Of a DNA stretch of 64,000 nucleotides, positions 45,219 to 55,863 are shown one piece after another (position 1 is the first letter of the stretch; every line of letters starts with the position of its first letter). Source of the DNA: Diphasiastrum complanatum (taxonomy: Eukaryota; Streptophyta; Lycopodiopsida; Lycopodiales; Lycopodiaceae). The stretch covers positions 58,304,865 to 58,368,864 of the forward strand of contig CM055095.1 in NCBI GenBank assembly GCA_029204225.1, read 5' to 3'. The notes under the pieces were generated by a model. It ran no database searches. It was not told where the DNA came from and saw nothing but the letters and a program-made list of their open reading frames with translations. The position numbers and the translations under genes are program-made.

Positions 45219-45807
45219 TATCGGAAATAGGTGAGTAATGGAATGCAGAAACTTCTTACTTTCAATGCATGACTACGCCTATAAAAAATTGAACAAAGTA
45301 GTAGTGATGGAAATCACATCCAATATTTAGCAACCAACTTCCGTTAGATACTAAGTGATTACATAGCCAAACATAAAGTATTGAATTCTCAGACAATTTC
45401 TATTAGTTACAAAAGCAATACAGAGATGCATGCATTCTGACACAAACTAAACGCAATAAGAAAATAGTATTGATTCAGAAAGACAAGATTAGATGCTAAT
45501 GAGCGCAGAACAATAGCGGATAGAAATCGTGCATACTAAAGTTGTCTCTGAGTAACTGAGAAAAAAAATGCGAAAAAGCCAACACTGCATTTTTACACGA
45601 GATTCCTGACAGACGACATTGTCGGGTTTGTAGAGAGAGAAAATGCGACACTTTTGTCAAACTCCATGTATTTCTACAAATTGTGTAAAAACACTTGTAA
45701 TTATGCAGACTATATAAAGACACAAGAAAATCTGCAGAACTGGATACACAGTTGGATGAAGATTAAAAACTGATTAGTCGATTAGTAGGAAAGAGAATAA
45801 TCCAACA
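45219..45807 (-). repeat. Copia LTR followed by primer-binding site, minus orientation
   Basis: The minus strand starts TGTTGGATTATTC (45807) and ends CCGATA (45219), directly before a perfect copia primer site TGGTATCAGAGC (45207-45218). Length 589 bp. Only about 150 bp of leader follows, so the internal region is lost. Confidence 0.7.
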
Positions 45808-45819
45808 ATTCGAGTGTGG

Positions 45820-46742
45820 ATTATGTTCCTTTAGCCATTTCAGAAGACGGCTAGGAGCAAATACGAATCACCAATCACAGTTCCATTGGTAAGGCACCCA
45901 TCAAAGTGGACAATCTTAGTAGGGAAGGCACTATCATCCGCTCAACAAGAAAGAGAAACATGCAAAATCGCAGTCCAGAGAATATAGAAAGTCTGAAAAT
46001 CAGTAATGATAATGGGAATGCTAATCGAAGTTCTGCACTAGCACCACAAGCTGCTTTAGAAAACAGACCACTTTCTTCTCTGTTTATTCCAAGTAGCCAT
46101 GAGAATAATTCTAAAACTACAATCTTCACTGAAGGAGAAAAAGCAAACATGGGATAACAGGGACAAGGCAACATTATTTGACAAACTCTCTTACGAGGGC
46201 CTACAAAATGATGACATACTCGCACCTCATAATAGGATGTCTTATGTACGCGATGATTTGTACCAGACCAGAAATAACTTTTGCAAATTTCTTGAGTCGG
46301 TATATGACCGATTCTCAGTGGGTTTTCAGATGCAAGTTGGGCAAGAGATGTAGACACTCATAAATCCACTTCAGAATTAACATTCTTCCTCAACAATGGT
46401 CCTATTTCATGGAACAGTCACAAGCAAACTTTGATAGCTCTATCTTCCACTGAATCAGAGTATATCATAGCCTCTCAAACTACAAAAGAAACAATATGCT
46501 TGAGAAACTTACTTTCAAATATCAGTCTAAATCAATATGCTCTGACAATTCTATTTTGTGATAATCAGAAGAAGTTGTTCTTCAGATACTGCAAACAAAA
46601 CAACCACAAAATACAAGACTGCCGAATACTTCAAGCGAAGAACAACAACAAAGGGCAGTCAAATCAAGTGGCAAATGCAGTTGCAGAAGCTCCACAGCCT
46701 ATTCGAGAAGTGGATCATGATGCCTTCATGACCAATCATTAG
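45820..46742 (+). pseudogene. Copia mosaic: linker, RT end, RNase H fused in frame to a gag zinc knuckle
   Basis: About 45906-46157 is the variable region between integrase and RT. About 46178-46340 reads LIIGCLMYAMICTRPEITFA (RT connection). About 46330-46570 is RNase H (SWARDVDTHKSTSELTFFLN, LIALSSTESEYIIA, ILFCDNQ). The same frame then continues KKLFFRYCKQNNHKIQDCR, a CX2CX4HX4C gag knuckle like those at 27.1 and 49.3 kb, and stops at 46740. RNase H normally lies far downstream of gag, so this is an order reversal joined in frame (46431-46742 is fully open). Confidence 0.78.
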
Positions 46743-46839
46743 GGTGGCCGAGTGCCATTTTGGATTAAGTAAAGGCCTCAAAGTTGAGTTTGATGTTGTC
46801 TAGTTGGTAAACAGACTAGGAAACCATTTAAGTCAAGCC

Positions 46840-47585
46840 ATCAACATGTTGCTAGAGGATTTTTAGATGTTGTACATTCAGATATTTGTGGCCCGATGAA
46901 AAATCCTTTGTTGAAGGATGCCAAGTATTTTATAATTTTAATTGACGAATTCTCCAGAAGGACTGTGGTGTACTTCATAAAAAAGAAATCAGAAGCCTTC
47001 AACTTCTTCAGGATTTTTAAGGAGCATGCAGAAAAGGAGACGGTTTTGCATGATATGCAAGAATTGTTGCAAGTGGCTAAGGATAGTATCCGTAGTGCTC
47101 AGGATAGAGCTAAACACTATACTGATATTAAGAGATCTCCAAGAGATTTTAAAGTTGATGACTGGGTATATCTTAGGATTCCAAAAGATTCTAAGACATT
47201 ACATACATGGAAGTATTATAAGCTGTCTACCCGTTATTGTGGACCTTTCAGGATTGTATGTAGAATTGGTTCTTTGGCGTATGAACTCGATCTTCAAGGA
47301 AAATCGACTGCACACCCAGTGTATCATGTAAGTTGTTTGAAACTAAGTTTACATGATGGTGATACAGTTGGATTGGATGAGGATTTATTCCATTTAGAAG
47401 ATTTGTCGCTTAGTGTACCTTTGGAACCTGAGAAAGTGCTCAGAACCAGAGATAAACAATTGAGAAATCGTTCTATCTCTGAGTGCTTAATTCGGTGGAA
47501 GAGTCGTACTGCGGATGATGATTCGTGGGAGAGAGTTGATAGCATAAAAAAGAATTTTCCAAATTTTAGAATAGAAACAGTTTAA
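46840..47585 (+). pseudogene. Chimeric ORF: copia integrase start fused in frame to gypsy integrase end and chromodomain
   Basis: The open frame 46896-47585 (229 codons) begins inside a copia integrase core (upstream DVVHSDICGPMKN, then FIILIDEFSRRTVVYFIKKK). At about 47040 it changes to gypsy sequence: LHDMQELLQVAKDSIRSAQD, DWVYLRIPKDSKTL, RYCGPFRIV, HPVYHVSCLKL and a chromodomain CLIRWKSRTADDDSWERV. The second half matches the gypsy at 2.58-3.09 kb. The frame is uninterrupted across the junction. It ends three bases before a purine tract and an LTR. Whether it is expressed is unknown; catalytic integrase residues are incomplete. Confidence 0.8.
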
Positions 47586-47596
47586 GGAGGGAAGAA

Positions 47597-48100
47597 TGTT
47601 ATGTCCATGACCAGTACATAGGATACAGTATACTCCTAGTCTTGGATACACGGTAGTCTAGTGAAACAAGCTGTTAGTTATGCCACATCATACTGGACGT
47701 GATCCGAAAGTAACTAATATCCTTGTGAGGCCCAGAACACACTAAGTGGAGTTTAGACAAGGTAATGAGACAATGCATGCATGTGTAGAGTTATCAATAG
47801 CAATTCTATGAATAGTTGGTCCACGCATAGGACTCTATTCTAGGTGAATCTATTTATAGGGAACATAGGGCTATGCATGGCTATGTGCCCAGGATGCACT
47901 AGGCTCTATATAAGAGGACCAAACTCGCCTTACTCCTCATCATGGTTCTTGATTCATTGCTAGGCTCTCACTCTACATTCATGCTTCTTGTTCCTTGGCT
48001 TGGGGGTGAGGCTTCTAGAGATTGATTGGATGCTTCTACTTGGTTGGGTGGTTTCTCCACAGTGTGTTATCCCTTTGTGTTTAGGATTTGTAAGTAGGAA
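47597..48100 (+). repeat. Gypsy 3' LTR (right end approximate)
   Basis: It begins TGTTATGTCC after the purine tract AAGGAGGGAAGAA. A TATA box CTATATAAGAG lies at 47905-47915, about 310 bp in. The right end is taken near the loss of LTR-like character around 48.1 kb and is not proven. Confidence 0.5.
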
Positions 48101-48171
48101 CTAAGGAGCGAAAAAATAAATAAATAATCAATGTTATCAAGTGCAAATCAAACTTAAATGACATATACAAA

Positions 48172-48720
48172 TCAAATAAACAGTTTAGATGACAACATAC
48201 TTGAATGCTCAAATTCTTTTTTCTGATTGCCGCTATTTGTAGATAAGTCATCAATATTCTTCATCGGTACTCTCTTTCTTTTCCTCTTCATCATTGCCTT
48301 ATTGATAACTTTTAGATCAACAACAAATTTTAAACTCTCGAATCGCAACTTTTCCATGGATTCTAACATTTTTTGGTTTGATCCCCAAAAAGTAGTGATA
48401 GTAGCATTCAACTCTGAGAGAGCATTCTTGAGTGCATTGTTTTCAGCACTAGTGTGTTGCACAAAATGAAGCAATTGTTGATTTGCACTTTGCAATTGTT
48501 GATTAGCAAACTATAATTGTTGATTAAGACAAGATATGCTATGCATTCCAATATCATGCAACCTTTGACAATATCCAAGTAATCCGCTATTTCCTTCACA
48601 TACATATGAGTTACGGACTTAAAATCTGGACACAAATTGGTAGCTAGATCATTAGGATAAATTGATCCATCCACCCACAAATCTATATTCATATGATTAT
48701 TCATTCTCAGCTGCAACATT
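48172..48720 (-). other. Unassigned coiled-coil-like frame with NQQL repeats
   Basis: On the minus strand two frames join as SCLNQQL..FANQQLQSANQQL and then an Asn/Leu-rich helix (ENNALKNALSELNATI) with a basic end MMKRKRKRVPMKN. The heptad-like spacing suggests a coiled coil and a nuclear localisation-type basic patch. No family is recognised. It lies between a gypsy LTR and a copia gag, so it could be a captured gene fragment or an extra ORF of the copia element. Confidence 0.3.
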
Positions 48721-49074
48721 CTCTACAACTTTCGCATTTTTCTTAATAATTGAAGTGCATTCCATCGGAAGAGCAACATGCAAATGGGACATTGCTATTG
48801 TTAAAGCTACAATCATGTAAATGAATCTACCTACAGTATATATAAGCATACAATGATTTCAAAAGTTTTGCCTCTCCCGCTTCAGTTTTTGCATTGAGCA
48901 CACCAAGATTTTTAGTCTTAAAGCTCTAGTCCCAGATTTTGGAACGAGCATGAAGATAAAGTTATTACATCTCATGCTAAACTAACTATTGTCTAAAGTT
49001 TACCATACTAGTTAAACGTCGAGCAAGGCCGGAAACTCAAAAAACGGCAATCAGAAGTTGTCGGTTTGCATTCT

Positions 49075-50006
49075 CTCTCTACGTAACCTTTCTCTAAAGT
49101 GAAATTTCTTAAAGGGCCCATTTTGAACCCATATTTCTCCTAGTGCACTCCTCCTTCCATGTCGAGTATAGGAGATTGAGATGATATTGCGACTACATTC
49201 GCCTGTTGATCTGGTTGCTTGTTGGCATTCTTTGCTTTCAATATCCTGCAATCTTGGATCTCATGATTGGTGTGTTTTCAATACTTACAAAACATCTTCT
49301 TCTGCAACAATGGATTCGATAATTGTTCTTGACTTTGTGTCAACTTCTAATTCAATACATGATGTTTAGAGCCTTTCTTCTTCTGCCGTTTTGAGCCTTT
49401 GTTGACATATAGAGAGTGAGATGATGAAGTTGAAGAGGTGTCTTGATTTCTTCTATTTTCTTCATGCAACAACATAGTGATAACTTTGGTAAAAGTTAAA
49501 TACGAGTGTGTCGTAATGATCACTCAGTATTCATACGTAGAAGACAGACTCGATAGTGATGTTATAATTGTGTCTTGATGGTCGATAGTTGATCCAACAA
49601 CTGCCAACTGCTGCAAGAGATTCTTGAACTAGTTAATGTGATTATGAAGAGAATCACCATTCGACATCTTGAGTGAGAAGAATTTCCTTCTGAGATGCAA
49701 CTTAGAAGTGACGTCCCTCACATCATACAGGGCGCTAAGGATGTCCCATACTTCTTTCGAAGTTTGAGCTTCTGATATATGGCCAATCTAAGTGTTTGAT
49801 ATATTGAGAATGATGATCGCGAAAGCTTTACTATCATTCAATTTCCATTTAGATTGGACTGTGTCATCTTCAAGCTTTAATTCGATACATGTGACAACAT
49901 CCCACAACTCATTGACAATCACCAAGGTCTTCATCTTAAATTTTCATAAATAGTAACTGGATTCATTCAGCTTGTCTACGATGAGACCAACTTTATTTTG
50001 AGAATC
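49075..50006 (-). pseudogene. Ty1/copia gag pseudogene, minus strand
   Basis: Reading down from 50006: DSQNKVGLIVDKLNESSYYL, KFKMKTLVIVNELWDVVTCI, EVWDILSALYDVRDVTSKLH, LRRKFFSLKMSNGDSLHNHI and a zinc knuckle CKY(stop)KHTNHEIQDC near 49230-49290. Stops and frameshifts are present. It is the same subfamily as 26.52-27.31 kb. Protease and later domains are missing. Confidence 0.8.
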
Positions 50007-50136
50007 GATCTAGAAGTTAGTCTATCGATAAATTGATGACTTAAGAATCAACCGATACCGTGTGACGTTGTAATTAGAAATCAATTATCTGATACTGAAA
50101 TTTGATACCATATATTGAATATTATGAGCAAAATTG

Positions 50137-51023
50137 CTCTGATACCATGTTGGAAGAAGGAAAGAGGATACGATAGTAATGAAATTGAAGTCAAAAAACG
50201 AACTATCGGGCTTTGCAGAATAATCCTTCTTCTAATGTATGACTACGCTTATCAAAATGAACAAAGCTATCGCGACAATTGTCACGTTCGTACTTTTAGT
50301 AACTAATTTTGAAATCACTAGTACTAAAGTGATTTCGTAGACAAACAATAGAGTGTAATTGACAAATATAGAATATTGCAGAATCGAAACATTCGACAAT
50401 TCGTACTAAATTTAAATCAATAAGAGATTTAACATAGACAAATAACTTCAGAGAAGCTTGCATACATTCTGACATAATACTGAACGCAATAAGAAAGTAT
50501 GATCGATTCAGTAAGTAGCATGTACAAATCAAATGATGCGAGTACAAAACAATAACGGAAGAAGCCGCGTACTCTAAACTATCTCCGAGTAACTGATAAC
50601 CATGTTTGATGCACTTTCGTGATAAGCAATAAGCGCTAATAGCAATATTCAAATCAGAAACTCTGTCTCTTGATTTCTGTCATAAGTCTCTCTCTAATAA
50701 TCAACTATTTATACTAATGAGGAATGCCGCTTAGGCTTACCCAATTAGGGCAACTAATTTGAACGTAGGTCACAATTGAAGCCTAGCCGCAATGCGTTGT
50801 CATCAATCCAGTTAGGACTTCTTGGAAATTTACTTGCTAACCAACTCGGGTAAGTCGTTAGCTCCATAATAGACGGAAACAGCCTTCGACACCTTCGATA
50901 GTTCGTCGTTGTCGAAGCCATCTGTTGAGTGATTCATGTGTATTTCTACAGACTGTGTAGAAACATGAATAAAACTGCAGAACTGGATAAATGCTGTAGG
51001 ATTATGGGAGAATAATCCAACAC
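50137..51023 (-). repeat. 5' LTR (875 bp) and primer site of the minus-strand copia
   Basis: The minus strand starts TGTTGGATTATTC (51023) and ends TTCCAACA (50149). It is followed by TGGTATCAGAGC (50137-50148), a perfect copia primer-binding site. A TATA box AGTATAAATAG (about 50709-50719) matches that of the 25.3-26.3 kb LTR. U3 contains short TTCGAC/TTCGAAGG-type repeats (50880-50940 on plus coordinates). Confidence 0.82.
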
Positions 51024-51480
51024 TAGGAACATTCAATGCCACATGCTATTTTGGTTGGATGTGAGGAAGATAAAATGCCACATGCTATTATGGTCAAATG
51101 TGAGTAAGATTAGACGCCAAGATGCTATCTTGGTTGGATGTGACTTTCTACTTACAAGATAGATAACATGAAGAGAAAGCATTTGAAGGAGTAAGGATGC
51201 ATCCCAAAGAAATGGCTTAGGAGTGAGCATCATCTCAAAGAGGAGTGGCACGAAGGTTGAGACTGGACCAAGTTCTTTATTCTCGTGAGTAGCGATTTCA
51301 AAGGATAAGTAGAAGGGCTCGGTTGAAGTCATTACTCATTGGAAGAAGAAGTTGAAGTTTCCAATGGGGACAAAAGATGGGGACGGATGGAGGGGAAAGT
51401 TCTTTAAATGCAAATGCAAAACCATATGACCAACTTGGTGGTGTTGGTCATGGGCACCTCCCATTAACTCAACCAAAGTG
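51024..51480. other. Upstream region of the DUF952 exon
   Basis: Three imperfect units with GCCACATGCTAT/GATGCTATCTTGGTTGGATGTGA occur at 51040-51140. No TATA box is obvious. The region may include the promoter of the DUF952 gene. Confidence 0.4.
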
Positions 51481-51484
51481 CATG

Positions 51485-51487
<3 letters not shown>

Positions 51488-51533
<46 letters not shown>

Positions 51534-51555
51534 TGGAGATGGAGATGGAGATGGC
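51488..51555. repeat. (GA)n and (GGAGAT)n compound repeat at a start codon
   Basis: A GA dinucleotide run (51488-51527) is followed by hexamer GGAGAT units to about 51553. On the plus strand the hexamers read ATG GAG ATG GAG, giving five in-frame ATGs (51527, 51533, 51539, 51545, 51551) at the start of the DUF952 exon. Confidence 0.92.
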
Positions 51556-51685
51556 TCAGGACGAGGAGATTGTGTTCAGGATCAGTCCGGAGGAGGAATG
51601 GAGAGAGGCACAGGAAAAAGGTGCACTCTACGGTGGGGATCTAGACAAGAGTTCCGGTTTTATTCACCTCAGCAAATTCTCGCAG
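51527..51685 (+). CDS. DUF952 family protein, first exon only
   Basis: The exon encodes M(E/M)n-AQDEEIVFRISPEEEWREA, QEKGALYGGDLDKSSGFIHL and SKFSQ, then a donor CAG|GTATG (51685/51686) in phase 0. RI(S/A)..EEW..AQ..G..GG.LD.SSGFIHLS..Q is the N-terminal half of DUF952 (PF06108), a small domain found in bacteria and plants with no proven activity. Plant members are about 110-140 residues and have an intron at this point, so the other exon(s) should start with V-Q/R-x-T-L. None was recognised to the right within the window; a copia insertion at 54.8-60.05 kb lies downstream. Which of the five repeat ATGs starts translation cannot be told. A longer open frame from 51377 exists but runs through simple repeat. 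Confidence 0.72.
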
Positions 51686-52640
51686 GTATGTTTGATGCAT
51701 GCCAATTTTTTTCGACTTACGTATTTGTTTTGCACCACTTGGTCATTGTGGCGAGTCTTACAAGCTCATGTCAGGGGTACTGCAACTACTGCATACATAT
51801 TCCATTGTCTCAGCTGACTCGGAAGTTGCTTAATATACTGAATTCGCTTTATGAATGGAGCACAAGATTTATAAATAGAATTCCCAAATGCTGAATAACC
51901 ATCCAGTGTCCTTCCGTATGTTCTTCAAGTCTATACCCCACCCTTTATTTCTAGACTTCATCACGCAGCTAATTCTGGCCTTGACCGGCCCAGGTGTGAC
52001 AGAAAGCCTGCAGCTTGGTCTTTGTATAAATCATGTTCAATGTGGAGGTATCTTTATGCATGTGGCCTGCACCCAGTCTTGGGTGCTGATGAACCAGATA
52101 ATGTGCACCTAGTCTTGGCGAGTCTTCTTGTCAAGCCACAATTTGTGGCTTAATTTATATGCTATGCCGAGAGATGCAAATTATCAAGCTTTATATTATC
52201 TATGATTGATATGATCTTTTATACCAGTGTGAAGAGGGTACTTTTTCCATTGCACAATACCCCAAAAGGACTCTCTGTTAGGAGAGTCGAGTTAGATAGA
52301 CTGGGAAGACAAATGCGTAATACTTGTTGAAGAGTCGTTGAGTGTGTACCCTACTAGACTTTCTTTTGAAAATTCAACGCACAATCGATACATGTGGAAT
52401 AGTTTTTGTCCTATCTGGCTTATACCTAGCCATAGAACATTCATTACAAGAACCCTATCTGCTAAATATTGAACAGGCTCTTAATAATGGAAAGGATTTT
52501 GTCAAATCCACTACTATCCAATTATAAACCACTAGTTGTGCCTGTCGGTCTATCTCAACTTTTTGTTACCAAACATAAGTTGGACTTTTGAAATGAAGAT
52601 AAACATAAGCGATTTTAGCTTCTTCGAGTCTTAAAAATAC
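51686..52640. other. Probable intron of the DUF952 gene; no exon seen
   Basis: No second DUF952 exon or transposon domain was recognised on the plus strand. Confidence 0.4.
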
Positions 52641-52904
52641 TTAAAAGCTTTTATCCAACTTATGTAACCATTTGAGGTTAGATAGAAATTGTTTGGTAGT
52701 TTCATCATGACCTTCATGCCCAGTAATTTTCTCATACGAATCTTTAACATCATCAAGACTTACGTCACTATCTATGGTGGCAGAGTTCCAAGAGCCGAAA
52801 AGTCGACATGTAGTACGGAGATCATCGAGCAGTGCATATAAGGCATCTATCCCTAAATTTCCAAAATGCTCATATACCAGCCCCTCGTCCATGGTGATTC
52901 TCAA
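52641..52904 (-). other. Unassigned 87-codon frame
   Basis: The frame begins MRITMDEGLVYEHFGNLGID and contains a charged helical segment DVKDSYEKITGHEGHDETTK. Its composition is protein-like, with no known motif. It may belong to the same old element as the CCHC frame at 53.1-53.5 kb. Confidence 0.3.
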
Positions 52905-53110
52905 CTATATGTATCAATATCTTTGAGTGTTATCACATACCCTCTGGTCCTATAATTTAATTTCACTATTGTCATTTCCTAGACCTCTACTTTGTTATGT
53001 TTCTAGGTGTACCTTTTTTCTTTTCTTTCTAATGGCAGGCTATTTCTTGGACCTAGGGTTAGCTATATTCACTCAATTCTAATTTCTTGAAGACCTCCCA
53101 TGTAGTAGGC

Positions 53111-53520
53111 TCAAACCTCGTCTGATTTGATGGCATAAGGACCCACGAACTTATCTCTTCTTGATCTATGGTTGATCAGCTTTGATATTTGGTCTTCCAT
53201 GTCCACATGTTTTCTACCACTCCAACACTTACTCTCTACATGACTAGGTTTCTCGCAATACCCACATAAGTTCCTTGGGCAGTCTTTTTTTTGGGTAATC
53301 TCCTCGACAATTTTGACACATGAGTCTAGGAAGTGTGGAATGATGAGAAGTCCATAGGTCAATCAAATGTTGTCGGTGCAAAAGATGATTCACATCTGGG
53401 GCCAATGCCAACAATATCTCGTGTACATTCATCATAAAGTTCTTCAACTCCATTTCTATCTCACACATCCCATACCCTAGCTCCCTATATGGTTCTACCA
53501 AACACTTTTCCTTAGAAGGA
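53111..53520 (-). pseudogene. CCHC zinc-knuckle (gag-like) remnant
   Basis: Two overlapping minus-strand frames combine to CQNCRGDYPKKDCP (Tyr in place of the zinc His) followed by CGYCEKPSHVESKC (CX2CX4HX4C). Upstream is a helical region (ELGYGMCEIEMELKNFMMN). Tandem knuckles suggest a retroelement gag. The lineage is not recognised and a frameshift lies near 53.3 kb. Confidence 0.45.
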
Positions 53521-54450
53521 ACATCCCTGCTTAAGCGAAAAAATTATTTATTTGCAAAGAGATCCTCATTTGATTTTTCACTTGAGTATGTAGCGTTTAT
53601 TGGGGTATAAGATTCCGATAATAGTTCATCTAGATCGATTTCAAATCCTAATTCCTTTTTATCAGTTTCTCTTAGCAATCATGCATTTGAATAGTGTGTG
53701 GCTAATGGATAACACTTAGCTTTTCAACAATACTCAAATAGTGGGCTCAACGCACATTGAAGTGTGATCAGTGTATCTCTAATGTAGTAGACAACATGAT
53801 ATTACTGAAATCCAGCCACTATAACTGCAAAATAACAAATGCTGAAAGAGATAGTGGCCTGTAACGTTTGTGTTTATCCACTTTGCTTGATTCATAGTTC
53901 GTGCTCTAAAGACTTCAAGATTGGAACAAACCATTGAATAGATTTTGTCATCAGCTCTACAAGTTCATGAGTAAAGTTTTTCATGGAATTTTTGGCAATA
54001 TGAGTGATTCACAACACTTAAACATGAAATTCTTATAATAAGAATATAGTGTTTCTACTTCAGATATGTTGCAAAAAATCTATTGTGATCAGCCTTCTAC
54101 ATCTCCCATCCAGTCCTTTGATCAGCTATTAGCTGAAAACAACCAGTATTACAAGGTAAGAAGGCTGTTAGATAGCAAGCTACAGCCTCTAGTTGGCTGT
54201 TACGTAAAGTTCCGAGCAGCAGGTTGCAGGTTGTTCGCAACTATTGCCGATTTCAGCACAGATTCTTGAGCTTTATCCCCTACTTCGTGTGCTGATTATG
54301 CTATAGAAAATGGGTCAACAAACATGTTCTTGAAGATGCCTTGCAAATACAAGTTTGCTTGCAACAAGGGCATGTCATGCATGGGGCCTGTTAGAGTTCA
54401 TGGGTCCCAGTGCTGTGTTACTAATATACCTTGAGTTTGTAAGTATATGA
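53521..54450. other. Nothing recognised
   Basis: Scattered short frames only. The 54066-54269 plus frame has no known motif. Confidence 0.45.
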
Positions 54451-54454
54451 CTCT

Positions 54455-54780
54455 TGGGTCAGTTGCTTGTAAGAGAAATTAGGTTTAAGACCTTTGTTGG
54501 ACCCTCTTTGAGTTCCCTATGTATTGCTGTACTTCGTTTCACATATTATTCAGTAATAGAGACATATTAGAGTACAGCAGGGTGTAGTAGGGCCCTTAGC
54601 CTCGTGGGTCAACAATCTACCTTGCAAGAGAAGTTAGGTTTAGGACCTGTGTTGGACCCTCTTTGGGTTCCCTATATGTTGGTGTACTTCCTTTCGCATA
54701 TTATTCAGTAATAGAGACAGATCAAAGTACATTGAGGTGCAGTGGGCCCTCAACCTCCTGGTTCAGCAATCTAGCTTGTT
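54455..54780. repeat. 155-bp tandem repeat, two copies plus start of a third
   Basis: Two units each contain GGTTTA.GACCT.TGTTGGACC and ATATTATTCAGTAATAGAGA; homologous points lie at 54481 and 54636. The beginning of a third unit (GGTTCAGCAATCTAGCTTG, about 54760-54778) is interrupted close to the copia insertion at 54785. Confidence 0.82.
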
Positions 54781-54784
54781 TCAT

Positions 54785-55226
54785 TTGTCAGAATAATAAA
54801 TGTAAATGATGTAGAAGCCATAGGTTACTATGACCCAAAAGGTCGAGATCTGTGTAACCATGGTCATTTATATTTTAGGCCCAAGTTAGTATGAAACTAA
54901 CTTGTAGGGACTCGTGGATCCACTAGGGGCCTACATGTGAATTAAGTACCGAACTTGTTATTTGGGGTACTTAATTATTTTATGTAACTTATGGTAGCTA
55001 GATAGCCATTAGTCAAGTTATTGGACAGCCAACAGTTATGAAGGTAGATAGTTATCTTGGACTACTTATATGTAGCCATTCATTTATATGTGACACACTT
55101 TTGTTAAGCAATCTACTGTTCATATTGGCTGTCCACAAGTTTCTACAAGAGGGTCATCTAACCATCTTTCTCTTCTCTTTGAGAATACTTTGTGTTAATG
55201 AATAGTCTTGATTCTGGATTCCTACA
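54785..55226 (+). repeat. 5' LTR, 442 bp
   Basis: TGTCAGAAT...CCTACA, directly followed by the primer site. A palindromic block around GGTTACTATGACCCAAA and GGTCGAGATC lies in U3. There is no clear TATA box. Confidence 0.93.
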
Positions 55227-55863
55227 TGGTATCAGAGCCATTTTTCAGAATTGATTGCTTGCTGGAGGGCACTCAATAGGCAGCCACATTTCTTCTCTTT
55301 TGGTTCATAAAAATTAGAATTTTTTTGATTTTTGTGGAGAGAGAACTGTTTGTCTCCTTCTTGTTTTCTGTGCAGGAAATTGCAGGGAAAAGCTTGTAAC
55401 CTCCACTCATTTGGGAGCCAGCTATAGGGCGCCCATGCTCAACTAGTTTTCATGTGATTGAAATCAGATTACATGTTTCAAATTTCAGATTTTCTTCTTG
55501 GAGGAGGGCGCCCATCTACCTTGAAGACAAATGTGTTTTTGACACATTTTTAGTGGCTGAAATTTTTCTGTTTTTGAGCCTGGAAGAAGGTCCTACCATC
55601 TGCTCCATTAGTACATTGAGTGCACACCATTTTACCACAAAAGTTCTGGTTGTGGTTTTGGCTTCATTGGAAGCCTGCATATTAGTTAGTATTCTGTTAT
55701 TTCAGCAGAATACAGCCACCTATATCTTCTTGTGAATGAGCTATTGCATGTGGTGTATTGCAATCTATAGTGCTCATTAATTCAGCTTTGATCTTGCTGA
55801 TTTTTTAGTAGATTTTGGCCTGGAATCTGTTTTTCCCATCTACTATTAGCTGAATTTTCAGAA

